Assembly (NCBI RefSeq): GCF_918797505.1
Contig: NC_092801.1
Span: 4,712,001 to 4,776,000, forward strand
Length of the DNA stretch: 64,000 bases
Direction: 5' to 3'
From: Bemisia tabaci
Lineage: Eukaryota; Arthropoda; Insecta; Hemiptera; Aleyrodidae
Made by a program: the position numbers and the translations under genes. Below the pieces are notes generated by a model, which saw nothing but the letters and a program-made list of their open reading frames with translations, did no database searches and was not told the origin of the DNA. Of the stretch, positions 20,004-30,400 are shown in pieces; position 1 is the first letter of the stretch; every line of letters begins with the position of its first letter.

Positions 20004-21547
20004 ATCCACACAGTTAATTTCACAGTTAAAATCACAGATCCCCGACGCGATCGTGGTAGCCGCGGCCCCCCCTCGTTCCTCCATTCCTGTTTATTCCACA
20101 TGGCGCCGTACTTTGGGCGTGTTTGCCCGCATCTTGAGATGGCGTCATAACGCGCACCCCACCCGAGAGAAGTTGAAAGGTCCGCTTTCACTGGAATAAT
20201 TTGCCGCTGCTGAAATTTGGATTATTAAGATCATCCAAAATGATGCATTTTCCGAAGACATCGCTCGAGTAAAAGCGGGCGAAATCTGTGCCAAACCCCT
20301 GAGATATTTGACCCCGTTTCTAGACCCGGAAGGCGTTCTGCGCGTAGGCGGACGCTTGCAGCGCGCGGCAGCCGCCTTTGAGTTTATTCATCCCGCTGTA
20401 TTGTCATCGCGTCATCCAGTGACGTCACTGATCGTGAAACATTATCATTTTTCTACTTTGCACCCAGCGCCGACCGCCTTGCATTCCTTGATAAGCCAAC
20501 GATTTTGGATCGTCGCTGGGCGACGCCTGATCCGCAAAGTAGTCCACGAGTGTATCCGTTGCTTCCGTTTCAAGCCCACGAATCAAGCTCCGTTGATGGG
20601 CGATCTTCCTACCCCCGCGTCATTCCTAATCCGCCATTTTGGCACTGCGGGGTAGATTATTGCGGCCCTTTCTTGGTGAAAGAGTCTTTTATGAAATTTG
20701 CTCCCAATTTGAAGTTGTATCTGGCAATTTTTGTGTGTTTCACGACGAAAGCTGTCCATATAGAGGTCGCCGGGGATCTCTCGACTGAGGAGTTCATAGC
20801 GGCATTGCATCGTTTCACATCGCGCCGTAATGTACCCAACACAATTTATTCAGATTGCGGCACCAATTTTGTTGGCGCGGATAATTTGTTCGCAGAAAAT
20901 ATCGACCTGAAACACCCGAGAATTACTGAGTTTTCCCGAGAATATAATGTACGTTTTATGACTAACCCGCCAGGCGCCCCTCACATGGGCGGTCTGTGGG
21001 AATCAGCCGTCAAGTCCGCCAAATATCTCCTCAAGCGCGAGATCTACTTGCGTACTCTCCTGCGACCCGAATTCGAGACCCTCTGTTGCCGAGTTGAAGC
21101 GATTCTCAATTCGCGTCCCCTGTCACCCCGCTCATCCGATCCGAATGATTTGAATCCGTTAACCCCAGGGCATTTTTTGACTGGGCGACCCTTGCGTTGC
21201 ATCGCTCAGCCGGCCATAGACCCCAGAGAGTTCAACCGTGTCCAACATTGGTCGTTGGTGGAACTTATGACGCAAGAATTTTGGAAACGTTGGAGGGAAG
21301 AATATCTGATTTCACTTCACTCCAGGAAAAAATGGTTCAAAGACCATCCTAACCTTGTCGTCGGAAAGATCGTAATTATCAACGATCCGGATGCCCCCCC
21401 CCCCCCCAAGTCTGGAAAATGGGCCGAGTCGTTGCAGTTTTCCCGGGTCAGGACGGGGTAGTGCGTTGCGCTGAAGTAAGAACTGCCAATGGCTCTGTTC
21501 TGAAACGGCCCGTCCACAAATTATTCCCGCTCCCCGAGCAGGAATAA
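20004..21547 (+). pseudogene. BEL/Pao integrase region, frame-broken
   Basis: From about 20075 the sequence reads FARILRWRHNA and, after an in-frame TAA (20197-20199), PFLDPEGVLRVGGRL, the Pao linker before integrase. The zinc-binding part follows: HYH...H and CIRCFRFK. The catalytic core reads GVDYCGPF (Asp), IYSDCGTNFVGA (Asp) and GGLWESAVKSAK (Glu), so the DDE triad is present. The C-terminal domain has LTPGHFLTGRPLR and FWKRWREEYL, then after a C-run (21397-21407) a shifted frame with KRPVHKLFPLPEQE and stop at 21547. Shifts also occur near 20650. In the family the enzyme inserts retrotransposon DNA. This copy carries one stop and at least two shifts, some at homopolymers that could be sequencing errors. 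Confidence 0.9.
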
Positions 21548-22079
21548 GCGCTTCAACTCTGAGTTTTCCGTCGTGTCTCCCCCCCCCCCCCCCGTTTCAA
21601 AACAACCCCCCTTTTTTTTTCTTTCTTCCTTCGTGTACTTTTCCGATGTTTAGTTGCGTATTTTCCGTTAGGTAGTTGTTCGGATGTCTGTGTTTACCGC
21701 TTTCCAGGTTTTCTTTTCTCATGTTTAACGTATCTCTGTCCGTACTGTAATTTTGATCCCGTGTCCTTTATGTTTGAAATCCGTGAATTTTGCCGTCACG
21801 CCCGTAAGCCGTAACGCGGATTCTGAGTTCCTTGGATTCTTTCCTATTTTTTTCTGTAATCTTTGCATCGGTGTAAATGTAAACTTCAAGATCGTGCTCG
21901 GCTCACGTCCGCGTTCTCAAGTGTTTTTTTTCTTTACTTTTTACTTATTTTGTTTAAGTCTGTTCTGTATCTTGATCGCTCATCATTTCTCCGAGGGGAA
22001 TGATGATTTTTCCGAAGAAGTTGTTCCAGGCGAGGTGGTGATTCCGTTTGGTTGTTTATTTCAGATTCGTTCTAAGAAA
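21548..22079 (+). other. Pyrimidine-rich spacer between integrase and Gag-like ORF
   Basis: About 530 bases rich in T and C with runs of C (21581-21594) and T. It could be an LTR shared by two adjacent Pao-type elements, which would explain a Gag-like ORF after an integrase, but I see no second copy of it in the window to prove that. Confidence 0.3.
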
Positions 22080-23828
22080 ATGGATTCTCGCTCTTCTCGT
22101 GCCTCTGGCTCTCGCCCGCTGTCTCCACCCCCAGGTCTTCCGGCTATCCCGCTCCGCCCCGCTCCCCCGTATCTCCCCCCTGATCTTGGTCTAACTCCGG
22201 ATTTTTCTCGGCCCCCGCCCGGATTTGCCCCTTTAGCCTCCGCCCCCGGTTTTCGCCCTGCAGCCCCCTCGTCACAGGTGTCCCTCCAGCCCTCCCCGTC
22301 GTCCGTGCGGTTTATCCCAATCTTCCTCGTTCCGGACGGCGAGGGGGACTGGCGGGTACACCAGGGCCCCCCGTTCACCTCCCCGGCGGTCCCGTCGGCG
22401 GGTCGGACGGTGTTGCCCTCGGTTGCCGTCCCTACCTTGGCCCCTTCCGTTGCTCCGTTCGCCGTCGCCCAGCCCCCTGTGTACCCCTCAGTTGCCTCTT
22501 CCGCCGTCGCCCAGCCCCCTGTGTACCCCTCAGTTGCCTCTTCCTCCGTTGCCCAGCCCCCCGTGTTTACCCCTCAGTTGCCTCTTCCTCCGTTGCCCAG
22601 CCCCTCCGCAGTTTCTCCGTTCGCAGTTGCCCCCCCGTTAGTCTCAGCCCCCCTCCGTTTCTCAGTCCTCCGTGTGCCCCCCCTCCAGTTTCTCAGTCCT
22701 CCGTGTGCCCCCCCTCCGTTTCTCAGTCCTCCGTGTGCCCCCCCTCCGTTTCTCAGTCCTCCGTGTGCCCCCCCTCCGTTTCTCAGTCCTCCGTGTGCCC
22801 CCCCTCCGTTCTCTCAGTCTCTCCGTCGCCCCCCCCCGTCGTATCTCAGTCTTCCACCCCCGCCGCGCCCCCTCGTTATCGTCCTCCTCGCTCCTCCCGC
22901 TCCCGTAGTTCTCAGCCCCCCGCGAACCCTCCTCCCACCCTTCGTCCGTCGCCGTGTCCTCCCGGTCCCCCGCCGTTCTCTTGGGACTTCCCTCGTCCTC
23001 TTCCGGGGTCTGTGCGGCCGGCGAGCAGGGGCCCGTCCCGGCCCCGCCTGAGGAGTGGTCGTTGTCGCCGGTCTCGTCCGAAGAGGACTGGACCGTCGGC
23101 AACTCCAGCGCCTTCAGTGTGGGGTCGGGGGGGGGGGGGGACCGCTGTCCGCACGTTCCCCGGGATTCTGGTCCGAGATCCCCCGACCCTTGGCGGTGGC
23201 CAGTCGTGGTCGGACGCCCTGGTGCACCCTGTGCCGAAATGCTCACAGTGTGTTCGCCTGCGGCTGGCTCACCGGCTTGTCTCCCGTAGGTCGAGTAGCT
23301 TACGTCCAGGAGTTGGGGCGCTGCCTCAACTGCCTGGGCGATCACCCCGTTGTCATTTGCCAGAGCCCTCGGGACTGCCTGAAGTGCTGGGCGCTGGGGA
23401 TGAGCGCGAGGCACCACACCCTCCTCCACGAGGGTCTGGGTCACCCTCCCGTCTCAGACCTGGCGCCCTTCCTGGCAGTCCCGACCCCTTCAGAGCCGTG
23501 CGAGTCCAGAGCCGTGCGCAAGCGGGCGTGCCCCGCCGAGGCCGGCGAGGGCGCGGCGCCCAAGGTGGCCCGTGCGCCCTGTGGCCGTCAGGGATTGCGG
23601 GCGGCCATGGAGCATCACGGGCGGCTACGCTTCCCGGGTTCGCCCCGGGCAAGCGAGGGGTCCGCGCCCCCGGCGGCCGAGGCGGAGCCCGTCCCTGAGC
23701 AGTTCGCGGACGCTGTGCCGCGTGCGGAGTCCCCCGGTGTCCGCCCGGAGTTGCCGTCTCCCGTCCGACCGATCAGCCCTCCCGCCGCCCTTCCGTCCCC
23801 CTCATTGCATCGGGCCGGGATGCTTTGA
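22080..23828 (+). pseudogene. Proline-rich protein with Pao Gag-type zinc-knuckle
   Basis: ATG at 22080 (MDSRSSRASGSRPLSPPPGL). Residues 1-240 are dominated by Pro, Ala, Ser and Val. Inside are a 42-bp repeat (about 22435-22600, VAQPPVYPSVASS) and a 30-bp in-frame repeat, five copies (about 22665-22810). After a TGA at 23049 and a G-run (23129-23140) the same frame gives a cysteine/histidine array: CTLCRNAH, GRCLNCLGDH, CQSPRDCLKC, HHTLLHEG (23223-23432). That spacing is typical of the Gag of BEL/Pao elements, where it binds RNA. The usual Gag domain before it is not seen. Mean GC is far above the neighbours. It may be the start of a second Pao element or a third ORF of the one before. Confidence 0.62.
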
Positions 23829-23889
23829 GATTTGGGTCCGCGCCGGGCACTTGTCGGACCCAAGACAAGAAAAGAAAAAGGCATTGTGC

Positions 23890-25171
23890 AGACGATTTTG
23901 TTCATCCTCCGTGTTACTTGTATCCCCTCTTATTTCTTTGTTGGAGGAGCAAATCAGAACTTTTCGCGAGTCTAATTTCTTTGTCATCAACTTAAGAGAA
24001 GAACCGTTAACGGATGAAATATTTATTCTAAGCGTAAAGCGATGTTTATTGTCGAAAAGACCGTTTGTCTTAATAACCACACCCGAAAAGTTGTTTTATG
24101 ATACTGGTGTCGCGAACTTCATAGTTAATATGTTTGGCAGGGTTCGAAATTTGAACGTGATAATAGATGAAGTGCATGTAATTCCTACGTGGGGTTTGGG
24201 GTTCAGGACTGTATACCCTATTTTCTTGCGAAAGCTAAGCTCTTTGCAGAATGTTTCATTCGTTCTGTGTTCCGCTACTTTTCCTTATTATTTTCACGCA
24301 CCATTGACGCATTCTAAATATAGAAAAATTACTGGTATTTGATTTCGTAGTATTGAAACCATCTGTGACGTTTTCTTGTTTCGATTCCAACATCCTCCCT
24401 GAAACAGGAGAGTCCACGGATTTCAGTGCTATAGCTCATATTCCCGATAAATTTATCGACTTCTTTATTACGGAATTCTTGCAGAAGTACCTAAAGGATA
24501 GAGTTATTATTGTATTTCTAAATAATAGGCTAGGCGTCGAGTCATTTTGTCTTAAGTTGCAGGACAAAGGGATCGAATGCTATTTTTATCATTCGAAACT
24601 TAGTCCGGTGGTAAAGAAGGATAGGGTTCTCCGTTGGAACGCGGGGACTCCTCCAGTTATGATAGCAACATCGGCACTAAGTTTAGGAATTAACAATAAG
24701 TTGTTAACTGCTGTTATTCATGTTGGGTACTCTTCTGCCGCTTCTCTGATTGAATTTGTCCAAGAGATAGGGAGATGTTGTCGGGCTACATCCATGATCG
24801 GAGATTCTATTTTATTATCGTCCGGCAATAATGATTATTTCAATATGATGAAAAAGATTGACAATAAAGATATCGTATCCGTGATATGTAATAACGAGCT
24901 ACTTATTTTATACGGATTCTGGTCCCAAAATTTTGGATGCCAACATTATTTATTATATAGTTACTTTTCCCAGAAATCGACGGAGAAAACGCTTCACGAT
25001 TTTCTGACAATCAATTGTAAGAGTTGTTCTCCTTGTAAAAGAAGAAGTTACCCTCAACATATTTACACAGAAATTTATCTACGTGACGTATACTCGAGTA
25101 ACATCAATATCGATGTAAGACATTATAACAGAGGGTATGCAGGTTGTTGTTACTTTCGAGTTTCATCCTAA
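23890..25171 (+). pseudogene. RecQ-like helicase, 5'-truncated and frameshifted
   Basis: Frame 1 up to 24342 shows VLLVSPLISLLEEQI (motif Ia), FVLITTPEKLF, VIIDEVHVIPTWGLGFR (DEVH box plus the aromatic-loop region) and FVLCSATFP (motif III). After a one-base shift near 24338 the second frame (to 25171) gives VIIVFLNNRLG (motif IV), CYFYHSKLSP, VMIATSALSLGINN (motif V), FVQEIGRCCRA (motif VI) and a cysteine set CQHYLLYSYF...CKSCSPC like the RecQ zinc-binding region. The ATP-binding loop (motif I) is absent, so no ATPase is expected. No winged-helix or HRDC domain follows. RecQ enzymes unwind DNA; this divergent copy probably belongs to a mobile element. CAG at 23890-23892 could be a splice acceptor, but no exon with motif I is seen upstream. 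Confidence 0.85.
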
Positions 25172-26639
25172 GTTCCTCGGTTATAATTTCCTCAACTTTA
25201 TCACAACATGTAAAAAGAAACAGAGAACAATCTATATATGTGTCAATAATTTTAGGAGAACCATCTACCCAATGTGTACGAGTTTCGAGTGTTACGGGAC
25301 CCGCCCCTGGATGTTCGGGCACATTTTTATATAGGTAGTATCACAAAAATGTCACGCACGATACACAACAGCATGATTGCGTACAAGCAATTTCATCTGA
25401 AGCGATCAGCAGAGATGGTGTCGGTGGTTTTCGTAGGTCCCCTGCAGTGATGAATAGATAAAATCCATCGTTCATTCGATACATACTATTGCCGGACATG
25501 CGTAAAATATATAATTCCATTTAGTTTACCATCGGTTCTCTAAATTAGAAAATGGATCCGCCCAATATTACCGACTTTTTAACTTGTACAATGGGTAGTG
25601 TTAAACATGGGCGAATATATTATAAGCGATGTACGCATTATATAACAGGTATCATGGAAGAATTATATTTTATCCGAGCCATCGTATTAAACTAATATAA
25701 TGTTTACTCGTTTTTTTCCGAAACCAAAGAGCCGGAAAGAGCGTCCGTGAGCATAATATTGTAAGTAGTCGGCAAATATTGCGGCATAATATTACAGCGG
25801 TGCCACCACCTCTACCGGTTCTCTGCCGAGGTATAGTTCCTCTTGTGAGGAGACCTTCTTATGAGGAGACCTTCTTGTGAGGAGACCTTTCTTGTGAGGA
25901 GACCTTTCTTGTGAGGAGACCTCTCTTGTGAGGAGACCTCACCTGCTCCGACCCGTTTCCCGGACTTGGACGACCTCCTGCACTGGGACGTGGAAACGGA
26001 GCGACTGTTACTCGGCTCCCCAGAAAAGGGCGACCAGTTCGACTCTGATATCTCCCTATGAGATATCAGGACGCCTTCTTCAATAATTACGGCACGCCAT
26101 TTCAACGCCTTTCATGATGCCTTTTACACCAGCAGCCACCGGGCAGCTGCCTCAGCCGCAGCGCCGGATCAGTCGGCGGTCGACGGACCTGGACCGGCCC
26201 TCCACCAGCCCACACCAGTAACGCTATAACGCTATACGCTATAACGCTATAACGCTATATAAGAGATACAGTGTTAAGTATTTTTTTCGGATTTTTAGTC
26301 TTGACAGGAAAAGCCGAGGCGAATGATCATGACAGGATGGCCGTCACAATAATAATGTCTTGGCTAGAAGTTCTCAATTTTATTTATTTCTTTTTTTACA
26401 AGTTTTTCTCACTTAACTACTCCTAATATTTTTTAAGGAAACATAAATTAAGAAAAATCATTCTTCGATTGGTTTTCCGGTGATACTATCTCTGTCTATA
26501 ATAAGTAAGAATCGTTTCTTTGAATTTTGGAAGGTTACACATCCAACCGCAGAATTGCACCGAGAATCATCATAGGAACCTACGAACTTCTCGGACGATG
26601 ATGGCGGTGATGGGAACCGTGTTAAATAAATTAAAGGAC
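25172..26639. other. Intergenic with two small tandem arrays
   Basis: Near 25833-25942 a 16-18-bp unit TTGTGAGGAGACCTTTC is repeated six times. At 26219-26262 the octamer AACGCTAT is repeated and runs into TATATAAGAGA, which looks like a TATA box by accident or design. Between them (25943-26215) a GC-rich stretch has an open + frame with PTRFPDLDDLLHWDVETERL, stopped at about 26060; I cannot assign it. Confidence 0.4.
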
Positions 26640-26756
26640 CGAAAAAAAGAGACCGTTCACAACCCTCTGGAAAGGCAAGCATACTGCCGACGTGGTTGTC
26701 CCGCAGACAAACTATCCCAAAATAAACGTTCAGGTGGACGAAGAAACTGTGGTGAT
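26640..26756 (+). pseudogene. Left part of unknown exon split by a Penelope element
   Basis: The frame beginning near 26641 is open to the insertion point and ends in DEETVV. It shares the 13-bp AAACTGTGGTGAT (26744-26756) with 31913-31925, where the reading resumes in the same frame on the other side of 5.1 kb of transposon. Upstream the frame closes at a TAA (about 26632) next to an A-run, so a frameshift or exon start lies there. The protein is not recognised. Confidence 0.5.
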
Positions 26757-26861
26757 ATTGAAATTTTTTTGTAAAACTTTTTCTTACCGATTTTTCCTGA
26801 AACTTGTCGATTGTACACTACAGCTGTTTCGGGTTTTCACCCATCGTCAGGTGATTTAAAA
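26757..26861 (-). repeat. Penelope terminal repeat with hammerhead-like motif, left
   Basis: This is the inverted copy of 31768-31872 (about 105 bp). On the minus strand it contains CTGACGA, a stem GGGT-GAAA-ACCC, GAAAC and AGCTGTA, the order of the hammerhead ribozyme core. Penelope-like elements are known to carry such ribozymes in their terminal repeats. This copy has the same sense as the reverse transcriptase gene and lies on its 3' side. Confidence 0.72.
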
Positions 26862-27908
26862 ATATAAAAACTAAAATTTTTTACGGTACGTTTTCGCGAT
26901 CGCGAGTGGTTCGATGTCCGCGTCCGCGTTCGCGTTCGTGACGAGACTGATAACCCTGGCATTCTTCCTCACTCCCTGTTATCACGTAGTAGTCCATCAA
27001 GGTGCACAGTTAAAAAAAAATGGGCTTGTGTATTATTGTGTAGTTGTTTTTAGAAATTTCAGTGTACTTCTTCTGAAAATCTTGGAGTAAAAATACTCGA
27101 GGTGGAGAAAAAGTGCACAATCTCGATGAATAAACACAAATAACAAAAAAATGCTTACAAAAATTACTCAAGGGCTCTTCTGACTGAGTGAAATCGTAGA
27201 ACTTTGTGTTTTCAAAATAAAAACACAACACTTGCAACATATTCTGAGCTCTTAAGAAAAGATGCACAATAATATCACTACTCTGTGTTTCTTTTCATTA
27301 ACGAGAGAGAATGTTTTTACGGTCCTAAGAAAATATTCTTACGTCGGTGTTGTTTTGCACACTCGTAGACTAAAACATCATGGTGCAAAGAGAAATAAAA
27401 CACAGGCGATCTCGAGAAAAAAAACTCAAAACGGTTGGGCACCAGAACCTCTGTGTGTTAAAATAAATTAACCAATTGGGAGAAAAAAATACTCTACTAG
27501 TATGATTAAGTTCTGAAATGATGTAAAGAAACACACTACAAATATATGAAAGTGCACGAGTTTGTGCACAAATTAACAGCTCTGTGTGTTAATGCTCATT
27601 GTTCGTGTGTAAAAACACAGTGGTTGTGTATATATTTTGGTTCACGCATGCGCAGTAAGTCCCCGTCTCGCAACGCAGATACCCATGATCCTCAGTTAGA
27701 GCGTGCGCGATCCGCGAGACCATGTCCAAGTGAATTGTGCAACCCAGGTCGAGTGTTCTTCCGTTGTATATTTTTAACGTATTAAGCATTCCATTGCGTG
27801 ATATACTTATTGTGTTTGAACGATAGCATCGTTACGAAAAGGCTCCGCTGCCTTATACTCAGTGATTTATAGTGATTACGAATGGAAAGACGAATGAACA
27901 ACTAGCAT

Positions 27909-29377
27909 ACACTGTTAAAAATCTTTCGGGAAACCCGGAGTGAAATGCGGAGTGACCTGAGATGCGCAGTGAAAATCACTCCGTCTAGGAGTTCGGAACT
28001 CTCCATGAAAGTGAATTGCCGCGATAGCGAGACAATGTCGCTGCAATGAATCAGTTGTTAACTCCCCACTTTTACCTGGAGTGATTTTCACCCCGAGCAG
28101 AGAGTGCGCCATTGCGCGCACTACTGCACAAACACCAACGCGGCTCGGGTCCAAATCCACACGGGAGCGCTCGGAATTTTACGCTAAAAATCGTCGCAGG
28201 ATCTAAGGTAAATGGTTAATGTTGTCATTACTAAGGTAATCCGAATTTCAATTGTGATAAAACTTGTAGAAACCCGTAACTAATGTTCATGGCAAGAACT
28301 TCCATGTCTATTTGACAGCGTGCGCTGAGTATGTCGTAGAAAGCAGTTCAGTCATTAATTGACAGATAGCGCTATCGGCGTGATTTCGTGAAATTTTGAA
28401 ACCCTGCGCGGTAGCGTCGCGTGAATTCTTGTAGCCAGGCATTTGAGGCGCCTCATGAGGTTATGCTGTACAGCATCGACTCGTAGCTTCAGCATCAATG
28501 CCGTATGCCCAGGTAGCGGCCGTTCGGGCATACGGCTCCGAGCCTGATGCGCTCAACCTGCCGGCCGCCGGCTTCGGGCATTGAAGCCCGATGCTGGAGA
28601 GCCGACCGAGCCAGCCTCAAGCGCTGATGCTGAGGTTTGATGCTGGCTCAGGGACCAACATGGGCCTCAGCCTCTGAGGCCGGACCGTCGGCTTGCGGCC
28701 CGATACGGCCTCAATTTTCGGACCCGCCACCCAGCTTAATTACCGACGGGGCTGTCCCAGAAGACCGCGACCCTCGGACTCGGCGATGAATTCGCGGAAC
28801 ACCCCTTTGTCTTGGCGGCGGCCCACGCCTCGCCGAGAAGTTCTAAGAAGTGGACGCCGAGGAAGGGTGTTAGCCGACCGGCAGCCGGGCCCGGGGCGCT
28901 GGCGTCCGACGCGTCTGCTAATTGAAGCCGCTAATTTTGATGCTGGACTCAGCATCAAAACTGATGCAGCATCAGAAAAGGAGCCGGGAGTCGGCTTCAC
29001 CAGGTGAAGCCGCCTCAACGGCATATGCGCTCCCCCGGCGCACTGATCGAAGCGGCATGAAAGTCCGCGCCGGGCCTCCGCCTCGCGCGCCGATGCGGCT
29101 CCGTTTATGATGCTCCCTCAAACCTCAGCTCTAAATCCCTGCTTGTAGCAGCATATTGCCCCTTCCTCGAGCCTCCCCTCACCTCTCCTGAAATCACTCC
29201 TTTGTGTGGTGATTAGCACCCTGTGGTCGGGGTGCATTACACGCCGAGTTCAGGAGTGTTGTTCCCTCCGCGCCGTCGGTCACTCGTTCGTATTTTCACT
29301 CGATTTTTCCATGGGCAAAATAGAGGCGAAGTAAGAGTGATTCTCACCCCGGAATCTTCTAAAATTTCTAACAGTGT
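27909..29377. mobile_element. 1.47-kb TIR element ACACTGTTA, nested in the Penelope unit
   Basis: ACACTGTTAAAAATC at the left is mirrored by AATTTCTAACAGTGT at the right, and inside both ends lie GGAGTGA or TCACTCC blocks. No transposase is recognisable. The middle is the palindromic GC-rich mosaic described at 28430-29130. The flanks show no clear target duplication. Confidence 0.55.
28430..29130. repeat. GC-rich mosaic of short palindromes
   Basis: The words GCATCA/TGATGC, CTGAGGC/GCCTCAG and GAAGCC/GGCTTC recur many times in both orientations, for example CAGCATCAATGCCGTATGCC facing GGCATACGGC. The GC content is far above the flanks. Reading frames exist on both strands but are side effects of the composition. 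Confidence 0.6.
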
Positions 29378-29924
29378 AGCCACATGGCAACACTGTCGAG
29401 TTTGGAGAAGCGTACATCCGGACGGAACCTAGAAATTTTTCGGACACGTTTTATCTGTGTACAGATGTATAATTCTCTTCCTAATGATTTTAAGGATCTA
29501 CCTCGTGAAGGTAACTTAGTAGCAATTTTCTATCAATTGAAAACGTTCTGTTTAGTAGGAAATGCATAAGATTCAAAAGAGTTCTTATAGGTGATTGTTC
29601 TTCTTAATCTTTTAACACAGCCTGCTTTTTGACATGCATCATAGCCGTCATTTGGCGGCATCTATGTATGCACTGTTGAATAAATAAATCTCAAGATTAT
29701 GGTGAATATTTATTTAATTGCTTCCTGAACACTTGAACATTCGATAGATATAGAACGCCTTTACTATTGTAGTGCTATCTTCTATCCAAAGATTTGTTTC
29801 TATAGTCTAACTTGTTTGATTTTTTTATGAGTATGATACGAATTTGTGATGTTTGAAATTCTTTGATAACTGTTGGAGGGACACTAACTTCTTCCATTGT
29901 GCTCAGTGGAATTTGCACAACGAT

Positions 29925-30400
29925 GTGAAAAAAAAACTAAAGTTTAAGTTTATATGGGAACTGGGTCAAATATTTACACAAGCCTTGCATATTTCTGAAA
30001 AAAAAACTCGCTTGAATTTACACAAATGATCAGCGTTTATACTCAAATTTTGTATTTTTTTTCTCTTGAGTTTAGGAATAAATCGACAACTTCCGAGTTT
30101 ATTCAAACTCAATGACTATTTCTAAAAACACAATACTAGGAATAAACTTCGGTGTTTTTGTGTGTTTATTCACAGGGTTGGGTTTTTTTTTCTGGAACAC
30201 GAGTAAAAATTGTGGAAAAAATTGTTTAAAAAACATTTACAATGATGTGTATGAATATCAAAGTATGGACTATTTTAACACAAATCTGTTCAAGTATATA
30301 CTCGGGGATGTGTGCGAGTTTTTACGCTGACACAAGGCTTGTGAAATCATTTGACCCAGTTCCCGTATAAACTTAAGCTTGTGTATTTTTTTTTTAACTG
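29925..30400. mobile_element. MITE with long inverted ends, inside the Penelope 3' part
   Basis: AAGTTTAAGTTTATATGGGA with ACTGGGTCAAAT and ACACAAGCCTTG is mirrored by CAAGGCTTGTGAAATCATTT, GACCCAGTTCCCGTATAAAC and TTAAGCTTG. The middle has palindromic TCGACAACTTCCGAG motifs. It is non-coding. It ends where the Penelope C-terminal coding stops making sense, so it inserted there. Confidence 0.7.

Noticed and set aside
15548..21547. RNase H and integrase as one Pao element interrupted by 4 kb
   Set aside because: Codon composition differs clearly (AT-rich against GC-rich) and splice-consistent exons lie between, so two elements are more likely.
23835..23862. GGGTCCG/CGGACCC hairpin as a Helitron 3' end
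   Set aside because: No CTRR terminus follows within the usual distance and no matching 5' TC end or Rep/helicase pair was seen; the RecQ relic is not the Pif1 type used by Helitrons.
22061..23905. Several long frames on both strands in the GC-rich Gag-like region
   Set aside because: Low stop-codon frequency from GC-rich repeats. Only the + frame with the cysteine array shows a domain; the minus frames are mirror images of the repeats.
23890..25171. RecQ relic taken as sign of a telomere
   Set aside because: No telomeric repeats occur in the window; one resemblance to fungal telomere-linked helicases is not enough.
26219..26275. TATATAAGAGA as a promoter
   Set aside because: It is the end of an AACGCTAT array and no gene start follows at a suitable distance.
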